In this document: one piece after another, positions 1 through 6,158 of the stretch
Layout: every line of letters begins with the position of its first letter
How positions within the stretch are numbered: the stretch's first letter is position 1
Source: JAICLL01 sp035252155
GTDB taxonomy: Bacteria; Planctomycetota; Planctomycetia; Pirellulales; JAICIG01
NCBI GenBank assembly: GCA_035252155.1
Contig: DATFDL010000691.1
Span: 1-7,615 of the forward strand
Length of the DNA: 7,615 bases
Reading direction: 5' to 3'
The notes under the pieces: generated by a model
The model's database searches: none
Seen by the model: the letters and a program-made list of their open reading frames with translations, nothing else
What the model was told of the DNA's origin: nothing
Translations under genes and position numbers: made by a program

Positions 1-3000
1 GCACCCTGGCCGGCCACCGCGGCAACGTGACCGACGTGGCGTTTTCGGCCGATGGCAGCAAGCTCATCAGCGCGGCCGGCGAGCCGGGCGTGTTTGGCGA
101 GGTGAAGCTGTGGAATGCCGCCGATGGAGTGCTTCTCCGGACCATTGTCGGCCATCGCGATGCGCTTTACGCCGCCGCGCTCAGTTCCGATGGCAAATTG
201 ATTGCCACCGGCAGCTACGATCAAGAGATCAAGCTGTGGGACGCGGCCACCGGCACCGAGCTCCGCACGATCACCGGGCACAATGGCGCGGTGTTCGATC
301 TGGCCTTCAGCCCTGACAGCCGGCTGCTGGCCAGCGCCAGCGCCGACCGCACCGTCAAACTGTGGGACGTAGCCACCGGCAATCGGCTCGATACCTTTGG
401 CCAACCGCTGAAAGAGCAATATGCCGTGGCCTTCAGCCCCGACGGGCGGCGCGTCGCAGCCGGCGGCGTCGACAATCGAATTCGCGTGTGGCAGCTCAGC
501 GGAACCGCCCAAGAAGGAACCAACCCGCTGTTGGTCACCCGCTTCGCCCACGAGGGAGCGATCATCGAGCTGGTCTGGTCGCGCGATGGAAAGACGCTGG
601 TGAGTTCGGCCGAAGACCGCACCGTGCGCGTCTGGGACGCCGAAACCGTGATCGAACAGCGGTCGCTGGAAGCGCAGCCCGACTGGCCCACCGCCTTGGC
701 CTTGGCCGCCGACAGCAAGTCGCTCCTGGTTGGTCGGCTCGATGGCTCGCTGGCTTTTTATGATATTGCCAGTGGTAACATCGTGCCGCCGGCCAAGCCG
801 GAGCTGGCTTCGCTCTGGCCGCGCGGCATTCAGCGCGGCGTGCCGACGCGCGTCAAGCTGACTGGTAAAAACCTGCTCGACGTGCAAGAGATACGGCCGA
901 GCCATCCGCAAATCACGGGCAAAGCCGTGCCGGCTGACGCTGGAAAACCCGATGAGGCTTGGATTGAACTCACGCCCGCTGCCGATTTGCCGCGGGGCAC
1001 GTACCAGATCGCCGTTGCCACGCCTGGCGGCGCGAGCGGTTCGCTGCCGATCGAGATCGACGATCTGCCGCAATTGGCCGAAGTCGGCTTGAACGACGCG
1101 GCAACTCTGGCATTACCGACCAGTGTTTGGGGCGCGCTGGCGGCCCGCGGAGAAGTCGATCACGTGCGATTCGATGCGCGGGCCGGGCAGACGATCGTCT
1201 GCGAGCTGGCAGCCAAGCGGTTCGGCTCGGCACTCAATGGCGTCCTCACGTTGCTCGACCCCGCCGGCGCAGTCGTCGCCCGCAACAACGATTTTGACGG
1301 AGGCGAAGACTCCTTGCTGGCGTACCAGGTTCCGGCGGACGGTCGGTACACGCTGCGGATCAGCGATTTAGCTCTCAACGGTTCGGAGAAACATTTTTAT
1401 CAGCTCTCGGTCGGCGAGCTGCCGTATGTAACAGCCTGTTTTCCGATCAGCGTACCTGCCGATCTCGAGACCGAAGTCGAGTTGATCGGTTACAACGTGC
1501 CGCCCGGCACGCGCGTCAAATTGCCGGCGGGGCTGCCCGGCGAGCGGGCCGTGCCGATCGACGGCAATCGGTTCCGCGCCGCGCGCGGGCTCAATGTGCT
1601 GGCCAGCGCCGGTCACGAAGGGGTCGAGAACGAGCCGAACGACGCACCGGCGGGAGCCACGCCGATGGCCGTGCCCGGCAGTGTGAATGGCCGCACCGGG
1701 CCAACGCGCGAGGGTCAGTCGGCCGACGTCGACCTATTCCGCTTTGAGTCGAAGGCGGGCGAAACTTGGATCATCGAAACGGAAGGTGAGCGGCGCGGCT
1801 CGCCCATCGACACGCGAGTGGAGGTCCTCAACGCGGCGGGTCAGCCTGTGCCGCGCGTGCTGCTGCAAGCCGTGCGCGACAGTTACCTCGAATTCCGCGG
1901 CATCGACTCCAACAGCGGCGGCCTGCGTCCCAAGAACTGGGAAGAGATGGAACTGAACGAATACATGTATTTGCAGGGCGAGGTCTGCCGCATTTTTCGC
2001 ATGCCGCAGGGACCGGACTCCGAACTGCAGTTTTATCTGCTCGGCGGCCGGCGGCGGAATTATTTCGACACCAGCCCGACCAGCCACGCCTTGGGCGATA
2101 CGGCCTACACCGTCGAGCCGCACTCACCGGGCGAAAAGCTGGTGCCGAACGGCTTGCCGGTGTTTACACTCAACTACGCCAACGACGACGACATGGAGCG
2201 CAAGCTGGGCCGCGACTCGCGGCTGACGTTCACCGCCCCGGCCGACGGGGCGTACATCGTGCGCGTCAGCGATACCCGCGGCTTCGGCGGCGAGCGGTTT
2301 GTCTATCGGTTGACGGTCCGACTGCCCCAGCCCGATTTCGACGTTCAGTTGGCCGATGTCAATCCCACCGTACCTCGCGGCAGCGGCCGGCGGCTGACCT
2401 TCCGACTCGATCGCCGCGACGGTTTTGACGGCGATGTGACGGTGAATGTCACCGACCTTCCCGCGGGTTTTTCGATGTCGCCTGTCGTGATTCAAGCCGG
2501 GCATGTCGAAGCACGGGCGGTGCTCAACGCGGCGGCCGACACAGTCCAGCCGCCGCCCGAAGCATGGCAGGCCGTGAAGCTAACGGCCAGCGGCTCGCCG
2601 GCGGCTTTCCTCTCGCGGAGCGAGAGGGCTACTATAGGCTCCGAGGCGACCGTGGTGAAAGAGGTCAACAGCCTGGGGCAGGCGAAGTTGGCCGACAAGC
2701 CCAACCTGCTGGTGCGGCTGGAGCCGGCGGAGCTGACCATTTCGCCGGGTACTACCATCACCGCCCGGCTGAAAGTCGAGCGAAACGGGTTTAACGATCG
2801 TGTACAGTTCGAGGTCGATAACCTGCCGCACGGCGTGATCGTCGACAACATCGGCCTGAACGGCGTCTTGATCCCCGAAGGTCAGACCGAGCGTGAGATC
2901 TTTTTGACCTGTGCCAAATGGGTGCCCGACATTGACCGGCCGTTTTTCGCCTTGGCCAACAACGCGGGCGGGCAAGCCTCGCTGCCCGTGGTCTTGCACG

Positions 3001-3038
3001 TCCGCAAGCCGGGTAGTCTGGCGCAGACGGCGAAATAA
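1..3038 (+). CDS. WD40-repeat / PPC-domain / Ig-like protein, 5' partial
   Basis: The reading frame is open from base 3 and begins inside a WD40 blade (TLAGHRGNVTDVAFSADG), so the GTG at 27 is an internal Val codon and the gene starts off-window. Numbering residues from base 27, about six WD40 repeats span 1-250 (KLWNAADG, KLWDAATG, KLWDVATG and VWDAET ends). A TIG-like segment follows at about 258-345, then a PPC-like beta domain at about 375-465. A second PPC region at about 532-765 begins VENEPNDAP and contains a long insert. Two similar Ig-like domains lie at about 770-840 and 892-993 (DGFDGDVTVNVTDLPAGF; NGFNDRVQFEVDNLPHGV). In planctomycetes this architecture often follows an N-terminal cytochrome-like PSCyt1 domain beside DUF1549/DUF1553 genes; that part is not visible here. 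Probably an exported protein-binding scaffold, by inference; no catalytic motif was seen. A GTAGC-footed hairpin element lies in frame at residues 861-869. Confidence 0.93.
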   Translation, partial: TLAGHRGNVTDVAFSADGSKLISAAGEPGVFGEVKLWNAADGVLLRTIVGHRDALYAAALSSDGKLIATGSYDQEIKLWDAATGTELRTITGHNGAVFDLAFSPDSRLLASASADRTVKLWDVATGNRLDTFGQPLKEQYAVAFSPDGRRVAAGGVDNRIRVWQLSGTAQEGTNPLLVTRFAHEGAIIELVWSRDGKTLVSSAEDRTVRVWDAETVIEQRSLEAQPDWPTALALAADSKSLLVGRLDGSLAFYDIASGNIVPPAKPELASLWPRGIQRGVPTRVKLTGKNLLDVQEIRPSHPQITGKAVPADAGKPDEAWIELTPAADLPRGTYQIAVATPGGASGSLPIEIDDLPQLAEVGLNDAATLALPTSVWGALAARGEVDHVRFDARAGQTIVCELAAKRFGSALNGVLTLLDPAGAVVARNNDFDGGEDSLLAYQVPADGRYTLRISDLALNGSEKHFYQLSVGELPYVTACFPISVPADLETEVELIGYNVPPGTRVKLPAGLPGERAVPIDGNRFRAARGLNVLASAGHEGVENEPNDAPAGATPMAVPGSVNGRTGPTREGQSADVDLFRFESKAGETWIIETEGERRGSPIDTRVEVLNAAGQPVPRVLLQAVRDSYLEFRGIDSNSGGLRPKNWEEMELNEYMYLQGEVCRIFRMPQGPDSELQFYLLGGRRRNYFDTSPTSHALGDTAYTVEPHSPGEKLVPNGLPVFTLNYANDDDMERKLGRDSRLTFTAPADGAYIVRVSDTRGFGGERFVYRLTVRLPQPDFDVQLADVNPTVPRGSGRRLTFRLDRRDGFDGDVTVNVTDLPAGFSMSPVVIQAGHVEARAVLNAAADTVQPPPEAWQAVKLTASGSPAAFLSRSERATIGSEATVVKEVNSLGQAKLADKPNLLVRLEPAELTISPGTTITARLKVERNGFNDRVQFEVDNLPHGVIVDNIGLNGVLIPEGQTEREIFLTCAKWVPDIDRPFFALANNAGGQASLPVVLHVRKPGSLAQTAK
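2609..2632 (-). repeat. REP-like hairpin with GTAGC foot, inside the WD40/PPC gene
   Basis: Bases 2609-2616 (CCTCTCGC) and 2620-2627 (GCGAGAGG) form a perfect 8-bp stem around a 3-nt loop. GCTAC follows at 2628-2632. On the minus strand the element therefore reads GTAGC, stem, TCC loop, stem, matching the layout of the two elements at 6090-6158, though its stem sequence is unrelated. It is translated as FLSRSERAT in the linker between the two Ig-like domains. The hairpin is certain; membership of a dispersed repeat family is inference. Confidence 0.6.
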
Positions 3039-3052
3039 CGAACTTCTGGTGG

Positions 3053-3080
3053 CTGGGGCAGAGCCTTGGCGATGCCCCGG
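3053..3080. other. GC-rich hairpin downstream of the WD40/PPC gene
   Basis: GGGGCA (3055-3060) pairs with TGCCCC (3073-3078). The stem extends outward through a T-G wobble and a C-G pair, around a 12-nt loop. It begins 14 bases after the stop codon at 3038. It could help end the transcript or protect its 3' end, but no T tract follows, so it is not a canonical intrinsic terminator. It may instead be a copy of a dispersed element. Confidence 0.4.
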
Positions 3081-3091
3081 TCGATCGAGTA

Positions 3092-3119
3092 CGGAGGTCG
3101 GAATTCGGAGTGCGGAGTT
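3092..3119 (+). repeat. Heptanucleotide tandem array, 4 units
   Basis: Four consecutive 7-nt units share a CGGA core: CGGAGGT, CGGAATT, CGGAGTG and CGGAGTT. The array lies in the non-coding stretch between the WD40/PPC gene and the first membrane gene, 50 bases before the latter's start. Heptameric short tandem repeats of this kind are known from cyanobacteria. No function can be read from the sequence. Confidence 0.6.
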
Positions 3120-3169
3120 GTCCAGAGCAGCCATTTGAGGCCGGTGGAGTGCGTTCGCACATTACGATC

Positions 3170-3460
3170 ATGGCGTCTGAAATCAGTTCGAAAGCCCCTT
3201 GCGGCGCAGATCGCCCGCAGTTTCGATTGCGCTCGCTGTTTGGCGCAATGTTTTGGGCGTCGTTTCTCCTCGCATCAACTGTCCGAGCCTCCTGGCAAAT
3301 AATTCCGGCAATCATTCTCATTTGGCTGGCAGCCTTAATCCTGTACCAAGCCGTCCTGGGACGAATAGATTGCGAACGTGCGACGATTGCGATCCTGGCC
3401 GCGCTCGGTTCGGCCGTACCCTTCGGACTGATTGGACTTATCGGTACGACGGTTGACTAA
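3170..3460 (+). CDS. Small membrane protein, truncated paralog of the next gene
   Basis: The product is 96 aa with three hydrophobic segments at about 23-37, 44-59 and 72-92, so probably a three-helix inner-membrane protein. It is clearly homologous to the first 95 residues of the gene at 3517: WQIIPAIILIWLAALILYQ against WQLTPVIVFIWLAALIVYQ, and ERATIAILAALGSAVP against ERATIAFLAALGSAVP. The ATG at 3170 is preferred to the in-frame ATG at 3110. It gives an N-terminus matching the paralog in length (FW at 28-29 against 29-30), and the longer start would translate the end of the heptamer array. A GGTGGAG about 20 bases upstream is too distant to be a good Shine-Dalgarno site. The protein ends GTTVD, exactly as the longer paralog does, but lacks its roughly 105-residue C-terminal region. 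It may be a functional short form or a deletion derivative. Function unknown. Confidence 0.75.
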   Translation: MASEISSKAPCGADRPQFRLRSLFGAMFWASFLLASTVRASWQIIPAIILIWLAALILYQAVLGRIDCERATIAILAALGSAVPFGLIGLIGTTVD

Positions 3461-3477
3461 AGACTACGATTGACGCG

Positions 3478-3498
3478 CGACGCCGGGAGGCAGCGTCG
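3478..3498 (+). other. Hairpin in the leader between the two paralogs
   Basis: CGACGC (3478-3483) pairs with GCGTCG (3493-3498) around a 9-nt loop containing GGGAGG (3485-3490). It lies after the stop of the short paralog and 18 bases before the ATG at 3517. The purine-rich loop is too far from that ATG to be a normal ribosome binding site. It could be a weak transcript-end structure or an incidental palindrome in GC-rich DNA. Confidence 0.3.
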
Positions 3499-3516
3499 AG
3501 AAGCTGTTGAGCTACC

Positions 3517-4122
3517 ATGCCTGCTGTACCTGACGGCTCGCGACTGCCGGCCGAGCCAATCGGCGATCAGTTTCCCTTGCGCTGGCTGTTTAGCGCGGTG
3601 TTTTGGTTAGCGCTTCTCTTCGCAGCCGCATCCCAGACGCCGTGGCAGCTCACGCCGGTGATTGTGTTCATCTGGCTGGCTGCGTTGATTGTGTATCAGC
3701 GGCTGCCGGGACGTATGCGTCGCGAACGAGCAACGATCGCCTTTTTGGCGGCGCTGGGATCGGCAGTGCCCGTGCTAATGCTGGGGCTTACCACCGTCGA
3801 CCCAGCCGGGCCCGAACCGGTTGCGCAGCCCACCTTCGAGTCAACCGCGTGGCGACGCGCCGCTACCAGCGAGGGTCGCCTCACCGTGCGGAGCGAAATG
3901 GTCGAGGACCTTTTGCAGCGATACAAGCTGCGCGGCTGGTCTAAAGATCAAGTGATCGAGCTGTTGGGTCCGCCCGATTGGCGGCCGCCGACGGTGCGGT
4001 CGTTTGAGATGGTTTACCGATTAGGCATCCGGCCGGACGACTGGGCGCTGAACGATGAGTATCTGTACTTTCGCTTCGATCACAAGAATCGCGTGACCGA
4101 GTTCGGTACAACGGTCGATTGA
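3517..4122 (+). CDS. Membrane protein with C-terminal BamE/SmpA-like domain
   Basis: The product is 201 aa. Three hydrophobic segments lie at about 24-40, 46-60 and 73-91. A Pro- and Ala-rich linker follows, then a soluble domain at about 126-196. That domain has a helix, LLQRYKLRGWSKDQVIELLG, followed by PPD, and then predicted strands (FEMVYRLG, YLYFRFDHKNRVTEF). The pattern of a helix ending in VxxLLGxP, then strands ending in a hydrophobic FxFD...NRV stretch, resembles the SmpA/OmlA (BamE) fold. This is a similarity by eye, not a confirmed family assignment, and no lipobox is present. The N-terminal half is paralogous to the gene at 3170. The stop is 5 bases before the ATG of the GH2-like gene, which suggests co-transcription. 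Function unknown; an envelope role is plausible by inference. Confidence 0.8.
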   Translation: MPAVPDGSRLPAEPIGDQFPLRWLFSAVFWLALLFAAASQTPWQLTPVIVFIWLAALIVYQRLPGRMRRERATIAFLAALGSAVPVLMLGLTTVDPAGPEPVAQPTFESTAWRRAATSEGRLTVRSEMVEDLLQRYKLRGWSKDQVIELLGPPDWRPPTVRSFEMVYRLGIRPDDWALNDEYLYFRFDHKNRVTEFGTTVD

Positions 4123-4127
4123 AGTTC

Positions 4128-5225
4128 ATGCCCTATCCTCATGTGATTCGTTTGCGAGGCCCCTGGCAATACACGCCGCTGATCCGCTTCGGCGAGGGAC
4201 CGTTGCCGGCGCCGGGGCGGGTGGAACTGCCGACCGATTGGGGCGCGACGCTGGGCGAAAAGTTTCGCGGCCGCGTACGGTATGAGCGGAGTTTTAATTC
4301 GCCCAGCAATCTCGATCCTCACGAGCGTGTCTGGCTGATCGTTGACGGCGCCGATGCGCGAGCCGACGTTCACTTAAACGGCCAGTCGTTGGGAACCATC
4401 GAAGGGTACGCTTTATCGGCCGAGTGGGACATCACCGAAATCATCGGTTCGCGAAACTTGCTGGGCCTTGACGTTGAGCAGCCCAATACCGACTCTGCCC
4501 CAGCCTCCAGTGCGTGGCCGCCTCGACCTGGTCGAGAAGCGCTGCCCGGTGGTCCAATCGGCCAGGTGAGGCTCGAAATCCGCTCAACCGCCTTCGTTGC
4601 GGATTTCGCATTATGGATCGCGGTAGAGCGCAACGGCTCCAGACTGCTTTGCTCCGGCAAAATCCGCGGCGACGGCGAAGCTGGCCCGCTGAGCCTGGTC
4701 ATTAGCGCGCTGGAACGCGAAATCCTTTACGAGTATGTCACCCTAGAACAGCCCTTCAAGTATGCGGCCTACGCAGGCGACATCCCCGTGTGGGCAGCCG
4801 GCGGTCCTACTCGTCTTGCGAAGGTCGAGGTGAAGCTGATTTCGGGCGGAGAGGCCATTTGGCGGCAGGAGCTGGAAACGGCGGCGAGTGATGTTCTATC
4901 GGAATGCATTGAGCAGTTTGCGATCGGCGCGACATTTGTCTCGGGCGGCGTGGAAGCGCAAATTGAGCAACTCCTGATTGACGTTGCCCAAGAAGAGCCG
5001 GCTGTAGTAATGCCCCAGATCTTGCCGGCGCCGCTCTACGAAAGATTTGATCGCGCCGGCGTCGCCGTCATCCAAGCCATGCCGCTCGAATGGGCGGAGC
5101 ACGTCTGCCCTCGACTCGCACAACACCCCTCGATCGGCGCCTGGCTGTTAACACTGCACGAAGCGAATGGGCAAACCGCATTGCCATCATCCACATTTGG
5201 CCGGCCGTGGGTTTCTATTGGATAA
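4128..5225 (+). CDS. Degenerate GH2-like (beta-galactosidase/glucuronidase superfamily) protein
   Basis: The product is 365 aa. Residues about 8-122 read as a GH2 sugar-binding jelly-roll domain (LRGPWQYTP, FRGRVRYERSF, VWLIVDGADARADVHLNG, AEWDITEII, LLGLDVEQPN). Residues about 145-250 resemble the GH2 Ig-like domain (GGPIGQVRLEIRS; IPVWAAGGPTRLAKVEVKL). Residues about 303-345 recall the TIM barrel (LYERFDRAGVAVIQAMPLEW; HPSIGAWLLTLHE). Active GH2 enzymes are much longer (often 600-1000 aa) and carry a WxxxNE acid/base motif. Here the Asn is missing, the Glu (345) sits one residue further on, and the protein ends 20 residues later with no room for the nucleophile region. It is therefore probably non-catalytic, perhaps carbohydrate-binding. 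No signal peptide is evident. The ATG at 4128 is preferred; a TTG at 4119 overlaps the upstream stop by four bases and would add three residues. Probably translationally coupled to the preceding gene. Confidence 0.82.
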   Translation: MPYPHVIRLRGPWQYTPLIRFGEGPLPAPGRVELPTDWGATLGEKFRGRVRYERSFNSPSNLDPHERVWLIVDGADARADVHLNGQSLGTIEGYALSAEWDITEIIGSRNLLGLDVEQPNTDSAPASSAWPPRPGREALPGGPIGQVRLEIRSTAFVADFALWIAVERNGSRLLCSGKIRGDGEAGPLSLVISALEREILYEYVTLEQPFKYAAYAGDIPVWAAGGPTRLAKVEVKLISGGEAIWRQELETAASDVLSECIEQFAIGATFVSGGVEAQIEQLLIDVAQEEPAVVMPQILPAPLYERFDRAGVAVIQAMPLEWAEHVCPRLAQHPSIGAWLLTLHEANGQTALPSSTFGRPWVSIG

Positions 5226-5296
5226 CAAGGTGTCGGCAAGCTTTCGGTAAGAACTCAACAAATGGCTCGAGCATGGTTCGCGCCCGAGGCAGCGGC

Positions 5297-5302
5297 TATA
5301 AT
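5297..5302 (+). promoter_or_regulatory. Candidate -10 box (TATAAT) for the DUF4058-like gene
   Basis: A perfect TATAAT lies 18 bases before the ATG at 5321, in the 95-bp gap after the GH2-like gene. The hexamer 17 bases upstream (TGGTTC, 5274-5279) is a poor -35 match. Transcription from here would start near 5309, at or inside the ribosome binding site, giving a leader of only about 12 bases. A real but leader-short promoter and a chance match are both possible. Confidence 0.4.
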
Positions 5303-5307
5303 CTGCC

Positions 5308-5314
5308 GGAGGAG
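5308..5314 (+). promoter_or_regulatory. Strong Shine-Dalgarno site deciding the start at 5321
   Basis: GGAGGAG, with GGAGG ending 8 bases before the ATG at 5321, is one of only two convincing ribosome binding sites in the window. It supports 5321 over the earlier in-frame ATG at 5090, which would overlap the GH2-like gene. Confidence 0.75.
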
Positions 5315-5320
5315 TATTTC

Positions 5321-6058
5321 ATGCCGCTGCGCGATCATTTCCACCCGCCGGTCTCCAAACGCTCTTCGTGGGAAGGATTTCACGGCGGCTGGCCGATGGG
5401 AATTGTTGAGGAGCTCGCATCCAGTTTACTGGAAGGTTTCGTTGCCGAACCGCGCGTACATCTGGGCAGCTATTATGAAATCGATGTAACTGCGTTCGAG
5501 CAAAATGGAGAGCGCACGCCGGCGCTTGATTCCGTCCCCATCGCAACCGGCGGCGCCGCAATCTCGACTGAAGTGTTACCCGCGCCGACGCTCACCATCG
5601 ATGCCGAGTTTCCCGAACAATACGCTTACGAGGTGCTGGTCTTCGATCTCGAACGCGAGCGCCGCCTCGTGGCGGCCGTCGAAATCGTCAGCCCGGCCAA
5701 CAAAGACCGGCCCGAGAGCCGACAGTTGTTCGTGGCAAGATGCTTCAACTTGCTGCAACGAGACGTATGCGTATCGATCGTCGATCTGGTCACGACCCGC
5801 CAATTCAATTTGTACGCCGAGCTACTGACGCTGCTCGGACATTCTGACGCTGTGCTAAGTTCGATCCACTCGATCTACGCGGTAACCTGCCGCAAACGGC
5901 CTGGCAGCCCGCAGGCTAAAGTCGATAGCTGGTTTCATCCGCTCGCAATCGGGCAGCCGCTTGCGTCGCTTCCCCTCTGGCTGTCCGATACGCGGACCGT
6001 GACTCTCGACCTGGAAGCGAGCTATCAAGAAACTTGCCGCGTGCTGCGGATACCGTGA
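5321..6058 (+). CDS. DUF4058-like protein, possible PD-(D/E)XK-type fold
   Basis: The product is 245 aa and begins MPLRDHFHPPVSKRSSWEGF. Planctomycete proteins with this start are, as I recall, annotated as DUF4058. Notable segments are AEPRVHLGSYYEIDVTAFE (42-60), AAVEIVSPANK (118-128), a helix with CFNLLQRDVCVSIVDLV (141-157), and a C-terminal WFHPLAIGQPLASLPLWL region (204-221). The order of an acidic strand (Asp55), an E-I-x-S-P strand (Glu121) and then a strand ending IVDL parallels the Uma2-type PD-(D/E)XK nuclease-like proteins. That relation is inference, and the catalytic Lys position is uncertain (Lys128 is a candidate). The start is fixed by the Shine-Dalgarno site 8 bases upstream, and a TATAAT box suggests its own promoter. 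It is convergent with xerD; a GTAGC-footed hairpin begins about 31 bases after its stop. Biological role unknown. Confidence 0.85.
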   Translation: MPLRDHFHPPVSKRSSWEGFHGGWPMGIVEELASSLLEGFVAEPRVHLGSYYEIDVTAFEQNGERTPALDSVPIATGGAAISTEVLPAPTLTIDAEFPEQYAYEVLVFDLERERRLVAAVEIVSPANKDRPESRQLFVARCFNLLQRDVCVSIVDLVTTRQFNLYAELLTLLGHSDAVLSSIHSIYAVTCRKRPGSPQAKVDSWFHPLAIGQPLASLPLWLSDTRTVTLDLEASYQETCRVLRIP

Positions 6059-6089
6059 TGATTGCCGCGGCTGGCGAGCGAAGGAGGTG

Positions 6090-6115
6090 GTAGCAGAATT
6101 CGTAAGAATTCTGGC
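6090..6115 (+). repeat. REP-like hairpin element, copy A (plus orientation)
   Basis: GTAG is followed directly by an 8-bp perfect stem, CAGAATTC (6094-6101) with GAATTCTG (6106-6113), closing a GTAA loop, then GC. As RNA the loop is a GNRA tetraloop closed by C-G. The element matches copy B (6133-6158, opposite strand) at 21 of 26 positions. Four of the five differences are two compensated base pairs and the fifth is in the loop. It lies downstream of the DUF4058-like gene in sense orientation. A GTAG foot beside a hairpin is the hallmark of REP sequences. Confidence 0.75.
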
Positions 6116-6132
6116 TTCGAATGCGCGTGACG

Positions 6133-6158
6133 GCCTGACTTCTCACGAAGTCAGCTAC
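6133..6158 (-). repeat. REP-like hairpin element, copy B (minus orientation)
   Basis: Read on the minus strand, GTAG is followed by CTGACTTC, a GTGA loop and GAAGTCAG, an 8-bp perfect stem (plus-strand arms 6135-6142 and 6147-6154). GTGA also fits the GNRA loop consensus. The GTAG foot starts 4 bases past the xerD stop, so the hairpin is in sense orientation in the xerD 3' end. With copy A it makes an inverted pair separated by 17 bases, the arrangement called BIME in enterobacteria. No T tract follows, so it is not a standard terminator. Confidence 0.75.

Noticed and set aside
27..29. GTG as start codon of the WD40/PPC gene
   Set aside because: The frame stays open upstream and encodes the beginning of the same WD40 blade (TLAGHRGN), so this is an internal Val.
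221..718. Minus-strand open frame antisense to the WD40 repeats
   Set aside because: It mirrors the repeated WD40 codons, and its composition is Ser/Ala-rich without recognisable motifs.
3092..3119. CRISPR-like direct repeats
   Set aside because: The units are contiguous 7-mers without spacers, so this is a tandem microsatellite.
3110..3169. In-frame upstream ATG for the short membrane protein
   Set aside because: It would translate the end of the heptamer array, and the paralog's N-terminus aligns with the ATG at 3170.
5090..5320. Extended N-terminus for the DUF4058-like gene
   Set aside because: It overlaps 136 bases of the GH2-like gene, has low-complexity unconserved sequence, and a strong Shine-Dalgarno site precedes 5321.
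6081..6089. Near-perfect Shine-Dalgarno sequence AAGGAGGTG in the convergent gap
   Set aside because: No start codon lies at proper spacing, and the open frame from the GTG at 6087 runs antisense into xerD for only about 50 codons. Probably chance, or part of the repeat's surroundings.
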